From positions 1 through 11,807 of the forward strand of contig PWUG01000403.1 in NCBI GenBank assembly GCA_003562605.1: a stretch of DNA of 11,807 nucleotides, given 5' to 3'. This DNA is from Syntrophomonadaceae bacterium. Its GTDB lineage: Bacteria > Bacillota_D > Dethiobacteria > DTU022. Within the stretch, counting starts at the first letter, position 1; each line of letters starts with the position of its first letter. The translations under genes and the position numbers were made by a program. Below the pieces are notes generated by a model that did no database searches, was not told where the DNA came from, and was given only the letters and a program-made list of their open reading frames with translations. Positions 1 through 7,675 of the stretch are shown in pieces.

Positions 1-1242
1 CTGGCTATCATCGCTGTAAAAGCCCGGGCTGTGCCGGAAGTGCTGGAAGCTTGTCGGCAGAAAGGGGCGGTTGGTGCAGAAATTCTTTCTGCGGGTTTCA
101 AGGAATTGGGCACAGCTGAAGGCAGTGACCTGGAGAAAGAAATTGTCAACATCGCTTCCAGGGGCATCCGCGTTATCGGTCCCAACTGCTTTGGTATTTA
201 CTGTCCGAAAAGCGGCTTGACCGTTCTCCCTGGACCTGATTTTTCCCGTGAAAGCGGCCCGGTAGCCTTTCTGTCCCAAAGCGGAGGAATGGCAGTAGAT
301 TTTGTTTATGCCGGTCAATCCACTGGTCTTAAGTTCAGTAAGGTGATTAGTTTTGGTAACGGGTGCGACTTGAGGGAAACGGAGCTGCTGCAGTATTTAG
401 AAACCGATCCTGAGACGCGCATTATCACCATGTACACCGAAGGCATTGATGATGGGGAAGCCTTTTTTTCCACCTTGAAAAAAGTGGCAGGCAAAAAACC
501 GGTGATTATTTTTAAGGGAGGTTTGTCGGATGCCGGCGCGAGGGCTGTCCTTAGCCATACGGCATCAATGGGCGGGAACCGGGAGATCTGGCAATCAATT
601 CTCAAGCAGGCTCGGGCAATACAGGTGATGGATATGCCAGAGATGGCCCAGGCTAGCCTGGCTTTTTCAATGCTGCCGAAAAGAACTTTCAAAAAAATCA
701 GTGTTCTGGGGGGTGGGGGGGCGCTGGGGGTGGCGGCGGCAGATGCGGCTGAAATATTTGACATTCAGATGCCATCTTTTGACCGGGAGCTAACCGGGCG
801 CATTGAGAACATTCTGCCCAGACCTGGATCCAGCGGAGGCAATCCAATTGATGTTGCCAATCCATACGTATCGCCTAAACTGCTACAGGAAGTCCTGCGC
901 ATGGTTGCGCAGAATGATTGCATTGAGCTGCAGATCCTGATCTCCTTATTGCATCATTTCATGAACATCTCCAAAGTATCTGGAAAAACAATAAGAGAAG
1001 TAACTCCCTATCGAGAGTTAGCCTCTGATATCCAACAGGTCATTCAAGAAACCGGCAAGCCCGTTGCTGTGGTTCTTTTCAACCCCAAAAGGGGGTTGGA
1101 GCACATGGATGTGGTTGAAATGATAGCTGATGCACGTAGAGTATTCTTGGATCACGGGATACCCGTTTTTGATGATCTGCGCGAGTGTTTGCGGGCTATT
1201 TCTCATGTCAATACGTACTATGGGGGAAAGTATCATGAATAA
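1..1242 (+). CDS. ADP-forming acyl-CoA synthetase, alpha subunit (5' truncated by window edge)
   Basis: This subunit would bind CoA and carry the phosphohistidine in the reversible reaction acyl-CoA + ADP + Pi <-> acid + CoA + ATP. The reading frame is open from base 1, and the first residues already match the core of the CoA-binding Rossmann domain (LAIIAV, then EILSAGF), so the true start lies upstream. A GTG at 31 is internal to that domain and is not a credible start. Visible motifs are VIGPNCFGIY (about residues 57-66 of the visible part), the succinyl-CoA-ligase-like FLSQSGG, and SHTASMGG with the probable phosphohistidine encoded at 556-558. The SHTG-type motif is usual; here Gly is replaced by Ala. 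About 413 residues are visible, so probably some 50 are missing. It overlaps the beta gene by 8 bases, so translation of the two is probably coupled. The substrate (acetate, aryl or branched acids) cannot be read from the sequence. Confidence 0.9.
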   Translation: MAIIAVKARAVPEVLEACRQKGAVGAEILSAGFKELGTAEGSDLEKEIVNIASRGIRVIGPNCFGIYCPKSGLTVLPGPDFSRESGPVAFLSQSGGMAVDFVYAGQSTGLKFSKVISFGNGCDLRETELLQYLETDPETRIITMYTEGIDDGEAFFSTLKKVAGKKPVIIFKGGLSDAGARAVLSHTASMGGNREIWQSILKQARAIQVMDMPEMAQASLAFSMLPKRTFKKISVLGGGGALGVAAADAAEIFDIQMPSFDRELTGRIENILPRPGSSGGNPIDVANPYVSPKLLQEVLRMVAQNDCIELQILISLLHHFMNISKVSGKTIREVTPYRELASDIQQVIQETGKPVAVVLFNPKRGLEHMDVVEMIADARRVFLDHGIPVFDDLRECLRAISHVNTYYGGKYHE

Positions 1243-1927
1243 GGACTCGGCTCAACAAATTATCAGCAAGGCTCTACAGGAAGAGCGCAATACTTTGTCT
1301 GAATATGAATCCAAGCAGGTACTTGCAGCTTACCAGATTCCCGTAACAAGGGAAGCCCTTGTAAAAAAACGCAGCGAACTCGCTGTCGCCGCTCGAAGCA
1401 TCGGCTATCCACTTGTAATGAAGGGGGTTTCTACCGAGATTGTCCATAAAACAGAAAAAAACCTGGTGCACCTAGACATCCGTAGTGAAGATGAAGCCTT
1501 CCAGGTTTTTGATGAACTCACCTCTGCCATGAAAGGTCCAGATGGCAGCGTTCTTTTACAGGAGAAGGTGTTGGGGAAAAGGGAATTGGTTGTTGGCTTG
1601 ATTCGTGATCCCCAATTTGGACCCTGTGTCATGTTTGGCCTGGGTGGTATTTTTACAGAATTTCTAGAGGACGTTACTTTTCGTAAGGCTCCACTTGATC
1701 AGCACGACGCTTTTGAGATGATGCAGGAGATTCGGGGGAACAAAATACTGGAAGCGATAAGAGGTATGGAAGCGGCGGACATCGATGCTCTTGCGCGAAT
1801 TTTAATGAACGTGGGCACCATGGGCCTTGAATTGCATGCGATTAGCGAAATCGACATCAACCCTGTAATCCTGGCAGGCTCAAAACCCGTGGCCGTGGAT
1901 GCGCTGGTTATTTTGTACAGGGCGTAG
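1235..1927 (+). CDS. ADP-forming acyl-CoA synthetase, beta subunit (ATP-grasp)
   Basis: This is the ATP-grasp (ATP-grasp_5 type) partner of the preceding alpha subunit and binds the adenine nucleotide. The ATG at 1235 is chosen because GGGGGAAAG sits just upstream (1222-1230) and the protein then begins at the normal family position. An in-frame ATG at 1130 would give a long overlap with alpha and an unrelated N-terminus. The product is 230 residues, a usual length for separate beta subunits. His71 lies in EIVHKTEKN and matches the beta-subunit histidine known to relay phosphate in archaeal ACD. MFGLGGIFTEFLEDVTFRKAPL (134-155 region) and EIDINP (205-210) are the nucleotide and metal-binding signatures. 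One oddity is that the Gly-Gly normally following the HK(T/S)(D/E) motif is replaced by Lys-Asn-Leu. No convincing intrinsic terminator follows the gene. Confidence 0.9.
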   Translation: MNKDSAQQIISKALQEERNTLSEYESKQVLAAYQIPVTREALVKKRSELAVAARSIGYPLVMKGVSTEIVHKTEKNLVHLDIRSEDEAFQVFDELTSAMKGPDGSVLLQEKVLGKRELVVGLIRDPQFGPCVMFGLGGIFTEFLEDVTFRKAPLDQHDAFEMMQEIRGNKILEAIRGMEAADIDALARILMNVGTMGLELHAISEIDINPVILAGSKPVAVDALVILYRA

Positions 1928-2155
1928 AAATAGGGCCGGTAATTGAAATATGATGGATTATATAGAAATGCATCAGCATCCTTCCTGAAAGAAAGCTTAA
2001 GTTTACCGGTGAATAAGTAAAATTGCCCGTATGAGGGTCAATATAGATATTTAGTAGATACTTTCCAACCAAATAAACATTATTCGACTTTTCTTTTGGC
2101 ATAACATTAATAAAATTGCATAAATACAATAAAGTAATGCAATAAATCAACATTA

Positions 2156-2186
2156 GATTGAATGGAACCATTTGCTTCCATCAATC
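2156..2186. promoter_or_regulatory. Inverted repeat, candidate upstream activator site for a sigma-54 enhancer-binding protein
   Basis: GATTGAATGGAA (2156-2167) and TTCCATCAATC (2176-2186) form an 11-bp dyad with one bulged A and an 8-base spacer. Its centre, near 2171, is about 93 bases upstream of the start site predicted from the sigma-54 element. That lies in the usual -80 to -150 range for enhancer-binding-protein sites. The dyad is seen directly; its role as an activator site is inference, and no activator gene is in the window. Confidence 0.4.
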
Positions 2187-2237
2187 AAGAGACGTAATTA
2201 GTGGTTCAGATGTTGTTTCATAGACGCTAGAGTTTAT

Positions 2238-2253
2238 TGGCACCGTTTTTGCA
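2238..2253 (+). promoter_or_regulatory. Sigma-54 (RpoN) promoter, -24/-12 type
   Basis: TGGCAC, five bases, then TTGCA matches the sigma-54 consensus TGGCAC-N5-TTGCW at every defined position. The invariant GG (2239-2240) and GC (2251-2252) have the required spacing. Transcription should start near 2264, giving a leader of about 90 bases before the ATG at 2355. It lies on the coding strand of the five-gene operon and in non-coding DNA, which strongly favours a real promoter over chance. Expression would need an ATP-dependent enhancer-binding activator, probably responding to the substrate or its CoA ester. Confidence 0.8.
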
Positions 2254-2354
2254 TTAAAGATAGATGAAATAAGCGCGCGTTTTTTTAATAATCGAACCAT
2301 AAATAAACCAATAGTGTCTTTTTGCAAAAAATACCTAAAAAAGGATGGGTTCGC

Positions 2355-3806
2355 ATGGTTGGAATAACGTCATATGGTGTTTATATCCCACGCTACAGGT
2401 TGAATCGAAAAACAATTTTTTCACAGATGAGCTGGTTTAACAGCGCCACGGCTGGCCTGGCCAGGGGAGAAAAAGCCGTTGCCAATAACGATGAAGACAG
2501 TATTACCATGAGTGTGGAAGCGTCTTTAAACTGCCTTGAAGGATTTCAGCGAGAAGACGTTGACGGGATATACCTGGCTTCCATATCTATGCCTTACGCC
2601 AACAGGCAAAATGCTTCTATTGTATCAACGGCGTTGGACTGCAAAGAGGCCATAAGGAGCATTGACTTCAGTGCCTCTATGAAGTCCGGCACTTCTGCTT
2701 TAATCACGGCAGCTGAAGCAGTAAAGTCTAATGGGGAAAAGAACATCCTGGTATCTGCTGCAGATTGCAGGAAGGCAAAACTTGGCGGGAACCAGGAGAT
2801 GATTCTGGGTGATGGAGCCGCCTCGTTTTTGATGGGGGCAGAAAATGTAATCGCCAGGCTCTTAGATTCATATTCCGTTTCTTATGACTTTGTGGACCTT
2901 CGCAGAAGCACTGCTGAGCAGTTTGATCAAAGTTGGGAAGACAGGTGGATCCGGGAAGAAGGTTATTTAAAGATAATACCTGAAGCAATATCTGGCATCC
3001 TGAAAGCGAACAACTGGAAGATCGGTGATTTTTCCAAGGTCATTATACCCGTTTATGCAAGTAACATCGTTGATGGGATAGCGAGAAAAATTGGTGCCGA
3101 TAAAAGCCAACTTCAGGCAAACTTGTTAGATGTAATGGGCGATACCGGAACATCTTATCCCTTTATACTGTTGGCAGCCGCACTCGAGGAAGCGAATCCC
3201 GGTGATAAAATACTGCTGGCAAGTTTCGGAGGCGGAAGCGATGTCCTCTGCTTTGAGGTAACGGATGCCATAAAGCAGTATCAAATTCGAAAAGGGGTAG
3301 CGTATTACCTGGAGAAAAAGGAAGAGCTAACCAGTTACATGAAATATCTTGTGTTTAAGAACATGGTTCCCGTTGAGGTTGGTATACGTGGTGCAGTAGT
3401 GGCAAATACTTCTCTCTCCCTTGTCTGGAGAGATAGAAGAGAAATATACGGCCTCTGCGGCTCCAAGTGTAGGGTTTGTGGAACGCCGCAGTATCCTTAC
3501 CAGGAGGTTTGTGTGAACCCGGATTGTGGGGCTATCGAGCAGATGGACTACTACAGGTTTTCTGATAAAAAAGGAAAAATTGTAAGTTATACCGGAGATT
3601 ACCTGGCTTTTAGCTTCAATCCTCCGGCTGTATACGGATTTATCGATTTTGATGGTGGAGGAAGATTTTTCTTTGACTATACAGATTGCAAGCTGGAAGA
3701 TATTAAAGTGGGTATGCCCGTAGAAATGAGCTTCCGGAGGAAGTATTCGGATGCAGAACGTGCTATTGAAGGGTATGGTTGGAAAGCAGTGCCGGTGAAG
3801 GAATAA
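2355..3806 (+). CDS. HMG-CoA synthase-like domain fused to a DUF35 zinc-ribbon/OB domain (probable non-catalytic thiolase partner)
   Basis: The protein has 483 residues. The ATG at 2355 is chosen because AAGGA (2341-2345) lies 9 bases upstream and the product starts MVGITSYGVYIPRYRL, the normal start of archaeal-type HMG-CoA synthases. A TTG at 2322 in the same frame has no ribosome binding site. Residues 1 to about 310 form the thiolase-fold synthase domain, with GDGAASFLMG (152-161) and GDTGTS...PGDKILLASFGGGSD (262-295). Residues from about 355 onward form DUF35, with Zn-ribbon cysteines C372, C375, C386 and C391 followed by an OB-like fold. By my alignment the synthase catalytic Glu (SES motif) is Ile77, the Cys of the ACKAGT motif falls at Met109, and the His of the FHQPN motif is absent near 232-235. 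It therefore should not act as an HMG-CoA synthase. It is first in the operon, 20 bases before the thiolase. A scaffold or CoA-binding role is inferred from the archaeal thiolase/HMGCS/DUF35 complex and BbsAB. Confidence 0.85.
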   Translation: MVGITSYGVYIPRYRLNRKTIFSQMSWFNSATAGLARGEKAVANNDEDSITMSVEASLNCLEGFQREDVDGIYLASISMPYANRQNASIVSTALDCKEAIRSIDFSASMKSGTSALITAAEAVKSNGEKNILVSAADCRKAKLGGNQEMILGDGAASFLMGAENVIARLLDSYSVSYDFVDLRRSTAEQFDQSWEDRWIREEGYLKIIPEAISGILKANNWKIGDFSKVIIPVYASNIVDGIARKIGADKSQLQANLLDVMGDTGTSYPFILLAAALEEANPGDKILLASFGGGSDVLCFEVTDAIKQYQIRKGVAYYLEKKEELTSYMKYLVFKNMVPVEVGIRGAVVANTSLSLVWRDRREIYGLCGSKCRVCGTPQYPYQEVCVNPDCGAIEQMDYYRFSDKKGKIVSYTGDYLAFSFNPPAVYGFIDFDGGGRFFFDYTDCKLEDIKVGMPVEMSFRRKYSDAERAIEGYGWKAVPVKE

Positions 3807-3826
3807 GTAAAAGGAGAGATACAAAA

Positions 3827-5038
3827 ATGGCTACAGGAATTAAAGATAAAGTTGCAATCATTGGCATGGGATGTACAAAGTTTGGTGAACGATGGGAGAC
3901 AAGCTACCAGGACCTTATCGTTGAAGCCTTTCAAGAAGCACTAGAGGATGCCGGGATAGAAAAGAAAGACATTCAGCAAGCTTACTTGGGCACGGTATTT
4001 GATGAAGTATTTTCCGGAAAGAGTTCACTGCCCTTATCAGAAACTCTAAAGCTACCTTTTATTCCAGTTACCCGGGTAGAAAATTATTGTGCAACAGGTT
4101 CAGAAGCTCTGAGGTGGGCTGTTTACGCCGTCGCTTCAGGGGCATGTGACATAGCTTTAGCTTTAGGTGTAGAAAAGCTAAAAGATGTTGGTTTTCCGGG
4201 ACTGCCTGATTTTTCATTCCTGCTGGGAACAAAAAACAGGGTGCTCCAGCCTAATGTTACAGCACCCGGTATGTTCGCTCAGCTTGCGGCTAGCTATTTT
4301 GCCAAATATAATATTGACCCTGAAAGGGGTAAAAGGGCGCTAGGCATGATCTCAGCCAAGAGCCATTATAATGCTTCCTTAAATCCAAAGGCACATCTTC
4401 GGAAAGAAATTGATGTTGATACAGCTTGTGCTTCTCCCATGGTTGCCTGGCCGCTAGGGCTGTATGATTGTTGTGGTGTTAGCGATGGTGCAGCCTGCGC
4501 TATTGTGTGCAGGGCTGACTTGGCCAAAAATTTTCGCAGTGATCCAGTTTACATTAAATCCTGCCAGGTTTCCACAACTTCCGGGGAGGAAAAAGGGTTT
4601 ACACAATACGATTCCACTAACATTGAGCCTGCTTATCGCGCAGCCATTGCGGCCTATAAAGAAGCCGGCATCACAAAACCTAGGGAAGAAATCAGCATGT
4701 TCGAAGTTCATGACTGTTTTTCCATTACCGAACTTGTAACCTATGAAGATTTAATGATCTCCCCGCGAGGCAAGGCGATTGATGACATTGAGAATGGTTT
4801 TTATGAGCTTGATGGGAAAATCCCCTGCCAGCCTAGTGGGGGCCTGAAATGTTTTGGACACCCTATCGGTGCTTCTGGTTTAAGGATGGCCTACGAGATG
4901 TACAAGCAGCTTCAAGGAAATGCACAACTGCCTGAAAGGCAGATCGATAATCCACGCATTGGATTGACGCATAATGTTGGAGGGTTTCCTGCCTATTGTG
5001 TTTGTTCCATATCAATATTTGGCAGTGAGATCGGATAA
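3827..5038 (+). CDS. SCP-x/BbsB-type thiolase (acyl-CoA acyltransferase)
   Basis: A thiolase of the SCP-x-like subfamily that would cleave a 3-oxoacyl-CoA with CoA, or run the reverse condensation. The ATG at 3827 follows AAGGAGAG (3811-3818) at good spacing; an earlier in-frame codon inside the previous gene is not needed. The product has 403 residues, normal for the family. Catalytic motifs are intact: nucleophile Cys88 in ENYCATGSEAL, His295 in EVHDCFS, His345 in GHPIGASG, and the NVGG stretch (383-386) followed by Cys391 and Cys393. Family members such as BbsB of anaerobic toluene degradation and the archaeal acetoacetyl-CoA thiolase need a DUF35 partner. Here that partner is evidently the preceding gene, 20 bases upstream. 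Some relatives (Ltp2-type) are aldolases that lack the active-site Cys; the intact Cys and His residues argue for thiolase chemistry. Confidence 0.9.
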   Translation: MATGIKDKVAIIGMGCTKFGERWETSYQDLIVEAFQEALEDAGIEKKDIQQAYLGTVFDEVFSGKSSLPLSETLKLPFIPVTRVENYCATGSEALRWAVYAVASGACDIALALGVEKLKDVGFPGLPDFSFLLGTKNRVLQPNVTAPGMFAQLAASYFAKYNIDPERGKRALGMISAKSHYNASLNPKAHLRKEIDVDTACASPMVAWPLGLYDCCGVSDGAACAIVCRADLAKNFRSDPVYIKSCQVSTTSGEEKGFTQYDSTNIEPAYRAAIAAYKEAGITKPREEISMFEVHDCFSITELVTYEDLMISPRGKAIDDIENGFYELDGKIPCQPSGGLKCFGHPIGASGLRMAYEMYKQLQGNAQLPERQIDNPRIGLTHNVGGFPAYCVCSISIFGSEIG

Positions 5039-5085
5039 GGATGGATTTGGTGTTTTGATTTATTAAAATTATTCGAGGTGATAAT

Positions 5086-6726
5086 ATGACAGATCATCGC
5101 AAAGCAGCGCCTGAGCGGGTGGAAAAATTTCTGGCAGATAACCGTGAAAAGCTACTGGGTAAACTTATAATTCCTAATGTTTTGCGCAGCACCTTAAAAA
5201 AACACCCCGGCAACATTGCCTTGATTGAAGGCGAAACAGGAAAAAGCTGGACTTACCAACAATTTGATCTGGATTCCAACCGGGTGGGAAATGCATTAAA
5301 GAAGCTGGGAATTAAAAGAGGTGACAAGGTCGCACAGCTTCATCCTAATCATCCCTGGTTCAGCATCGAATATATGGGCATTCAGAAAATCGGTGCTACT
5401 AATGTCCCATTAAATCCCCGATATGCAGGAAAGGAACTGGAATACGTGCTTAACCATTCTGATTCGGTGGCACTTTTCACAGATGAGACTTTTATTCCCC
5501 TTATTAACGAAATTCGTCCCAATGTTCCAGGCATTAAACATATTATTATCGTTTCGGAAAACCGGGATGCCCACCATGAAGGCTTTTTAACCTATAATGA
5601 GCTTCTGGAAAGCGGCTCTCCAGAAGCCATAAATGAAGAGGTTGACGAAGAGGCTATTTCGTCCTTGTTGTATACTTCAGGAACAACAGGTGTCCCCAAA
5701 GGTGTTATGCTCAGTCACCTGAATTGTCTCTCCCAAGCCATCATGACTTCCGAAGTATTTGGCTATAAATCATCCGACATTTTTCTTGATATGCTGCCCA
5801 ATTTTCACTGTCAATATCAATGCTTTATCATTCCCGGATTTATGAGTGGCATTACATTAATTCAGCTAAGGGTTTTCGATCCCGCTAAATGCATGGAAGT
5901 AATCGCTCAAAACAAAGCCACGATAACATTATTTGTGCCAGCCATGCATAACGCCTACCTGGGGATTCCCGGTTTCAAAGAAAAGTATATTGACGGTAAG
6001 ATCAATACGCTGAGGCTCCATCTTTATGGGGGATCAATCATGCCCTACCCTACGATCCAGAAGCTGAGGAAATGGTGGCCGGGTGTTAAGCTTCAAAATA
6101 TTTTTGGTATGACAGAAACTTGTGCATCTATAACTAGCCTGGCAGACGAGTATGCACTGGAAAAAATTGCCTCGGTGGGGCCTAGCCTATCACATATTGA
6201 TGTCAAGATCGTTGATGATGAAGGGAATGAGCTACCGCAAGGGGAAGCAGGGGAGATCCTGGCCCGGGGTCCAACAATAATGAAGGGGTACTATAAATTT
6301 CCCGAAGCAACGGAAGAGGCTTTGAAGGGGGGATGGTATCACACCGGGGATGTGGGGAAAATGGATGAAGATGGGTTTTTATATATTGTTGACAGGAAGA
6401 AGGACATGATCGTCAGAGGAGGAGAGAATGTATACCCGGCAGAAGTTGAAAAAGCTATCCTTGAGCACCCGGCTGTTGCAGAAACGGCGGTGATCGGTGT
6501 TCCTGATCCACGCTTGCAGGAGAAGGTAAAGGCTTTTATTGCCATCAAGCAAGGGGAGCAAGCGACTGAAGAAGAGTTGGTTGAACACTGCATGAAATAT
6601 ATTGCAAAGTATAAGATTCCTCAAGTATGGGAATTTATTGATGCCCTTCCCAGAAATGCAATGGGGAAAGTGGTTAAGGGTGAGCTAAGAGCCGAAAAAT
6701 TAACGGATATACACAACACAGAATAA
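5086..6726 (+). CDS. AMP-forming acyl-CoA ligase (long-chain fatty acid-CoA ligase family)
   Basis: An ANL-superfamily adenylating enzyme of 546 residues that activates a carboxylic acid to its CoA thioester, using ATP and releasing AMP and PPi. The ATG at 5086 follows GAGGTGAT at good spacing. The core motifs are all present: LLYTSGTTGVPKG (194-206, ATP/PPi loop), FGMTET (340-345), GWYHTGD (416-422), DRKKDMIVRGGENVYP (436-451, hinge) and the A10 lysine Lys528 in NAMGK. The N-terminal 25 residues precede the usual family start and are rich in charged residues. The acid is not identifiable from sequence. It is third in the sigma-54 operon, 47 bases after the thiolase, which suggests that it activates the acid degraded by the neighbouring enzymes. 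A fatty, branched or aryl-alkanoic acid are all possible. Confidence 0.92.
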   Translation: MTDHRKAAPERVEKFLADNREKLLGKLIIPNVLRSTLKKHPGNIALIEGETGKSWTYQQFDLDSNRVGNALKKLGIKRGDKVAQLHPNHPWFSIEYMGIQKIGATNVPLNPRYAGKELEYVLNHSDSVALFTDETFIPLINEIRPNVPGIKHIIIVSENRDAHHEGFLTYNELLESGSPEAINEEVDEEAISSLLYTSGTTGVPKGVMLSHLNCLSQAIMTSEVFGYKSSDIFLDMLPNFHCQYQCFIIPGFMSGITLIQLRVFDPAKCMEVIAQNKATITLFVPAMHNAYLGIPGFKEKYIDGKINTLRLHLYGGSIMPYPTIQKLRKWWPGVKLQNIFGMTETCASITSLADEYALEKIASVGPSLSHIDVKIVDDEGNELPQGEAGEILARGPTIMKGYYKFPEATEEALKGGWYHTGDVGKMDEDGFLYIVDRKKDMIVRGGENVYPAEVEKAILEHPAVAETAVIGVPDPRLQEKVKAFIAIKQGEQATEEELVEHCMKYIAKYKIPQVWEFIDALPRNAMGKVVKGELRAEKLTDIHNTE

Positions 6727-6761
6727 TCTTCCGGAAAGAAGGACTTTTTAGGAGGGACATG

Positions 6762-7607
6762 ATGAGTCTTAAACTGGATGTTGTTGGGAAAAGGTCGGAA
6801 CCCGTAATTAAGAAGTATAGCTGGAAGGACTGTGCGCTATATGCGCTTGGAATTGGTGCGACAGATAAAGATCTCGAGTTTATCTATGAAGGTACTACAG
6901 GTGGCATGAAAGTGTATCCTTCTTTCGGAGTTATAGCGATAATGGAACCTGTTTTTAATTTTTTCCAAGAAGCTGCGATTAACCTGTCCGGTGTATTGCA
7001 TGCAGGACATAAAATTAGCCTTCACCAAGAGATTGCTTCGAAGGGAGCGTTTTCTACAACAACGCTTTGCAGGTCCATTTACGACAAGGGTAAAGCTGCA
7101 CTAGTAAACGTTGAATTTGAATCCCGGAATGAAAACGACCAGTTGCTGTTTACCAATGAAATGAGCCTTTTTTGCACTGGACAGGGGAGTTTTGGTGGTG
7201 AGCCGGGCCCCAAGCCGGAAAAGATCGTTCCCCCTGAAGGAAAAGAACCGGTTTTTACCGTGTCGTACTCGATCCCAGAGTGGCAAGCGGCCATTTATCG
7301 GTTAAGCGGCGACTACAACCCGCTGCATATCGATCCGGTAGCTGCAAAAAAAGCGGGATTTGCGAAGCCTATTTTGCACGGTTTGTGCTCATACGGATAT
7401 ATGTGCAGGGCTGCACTGGAAGAGCTTTGTGGAAAGGATGTAACGAAATTCAAGGAGTTTAATGTACGGTTCTCGAGTGTTGTTTTCCCCGGAGATACGC
7501 TTACAGTTAAGGGCTGGAGCACAGCGGATAAAAACCTGTTTATCCTTGTGGCGGAAACAGAAAACGGGGTTGTCCTGGACCAGAGCTATGTGAAAATAGA
7601 TGCCTGA
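6762..7607 (+). CDS. MaoC/hydratase-2 family enoyl-CoA hydratase, (R)-specific, double hot-dog
   Basis: This enzyme would add water to a trans-2-enoyl-CoA to give the (R)-3-hydroxyacyl-CoA. It has 281 residues and two hot-dog halves, like the hydratase-2 domain of peroxisomal MFE-2. The N-terminal half (about 1-145) carries YEGTTGGMKVYPSFGVIAI and LHAGHKISLH, typical of the substrate-binding half. The C-terminal half carries the full hydratase-2 signature YRLSGDYNPLHIDPVAAKKA (179-198), with catalytic Asp184 and His189. Two adjacent ATGs exist at 6759 and 6762. AGGAGG (6750-6755) is 6 bases from the second but only 3 from the first, so I prefer 6762. It lies 35 bases after the ligase and 68 bases before the SDR gene that would oxidise its product. 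The long proline-rich linker around 145-165 joins the two halves. Confidence 0.9.
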   Translation: MSLKLDVVGKRSEPVIKKYSWKDCALYALGIGATDKDLEFIYEGTTGGMKVYPSFGVIAIMEPVFNFFQEAAINLSGVLHAGHKISLHQEIASKGAFSTTTLCRSIYDKGKAALVNVEFESRNENDQLLFTNEMSLFCTGQGSFGGEPGPKPEKIVPPEGKEPVFTVSYSIPEWQAAIYRLSGDYNPLHIDPVAAKKAGFAKPILHGLCSYGYMCRAALEELCGKDVTKFKEFNVRFSSVVFPGDTLTVKGWSTADKNLFILVAETENGVVLDQSYVKIDA

Positions 7608-7675
7608 ACATCCATACATCTTTGCTAAAAACGACGTATACCGGGCGAAATTTATTTATTAAGGAGATGTCATTC

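Larger units (their letters stand above)
1928..2354 (+). other. AT-rich intergenic regulatory gap between the ACD genes and the thiolase operon
   Basis: No coding region is supported here. It contains a sigma-54 promoter (2238-2253) and an inverted repeat (2156-2186). There is also a small hairpin, ATTGCCC/GGGTCAAT, around 2030-2051, and a widely spaced CCGGTAA (1936-1942)/TTACCGG (2003-2009) pair. None of these hairpins is followed by a T-run, so I do not call a terminator. GCGCGCG followed by seven Ts at about 2273-2286 lies in the expected 5' leader but has no partner arm. A minus-strand open frame (1908-2171) has only a weak ribosome binding site and no recognisable motif. Confidence 0.6.

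Noticed and set aside
1130..1234. Upstream ATG that would lengthen the ACD beta subunit by 35 residues
   Set aside because: The extension lies entirely within the alpha gene in another frame, has no ribosome binding site and does not match the family. The ATG at 1235 does.
1908..2171. Minus-strand 87-codon open frame with a hydrophobic N-terminus in the gap after the ACD genes
   Set aside because: It overlaps the 3' end of the beta gene, has only a weak ribosome binding site, low sequence complexity and no recognisable motif, and lies in AT-rich regulatory DNA.
2273..2286. GCGCGCG followed by a seven-T run, resembling a terminator tail
   Set aside because: No complementary upstream arm exists to form a stem, and it falls inside the predicted leader of the operon.
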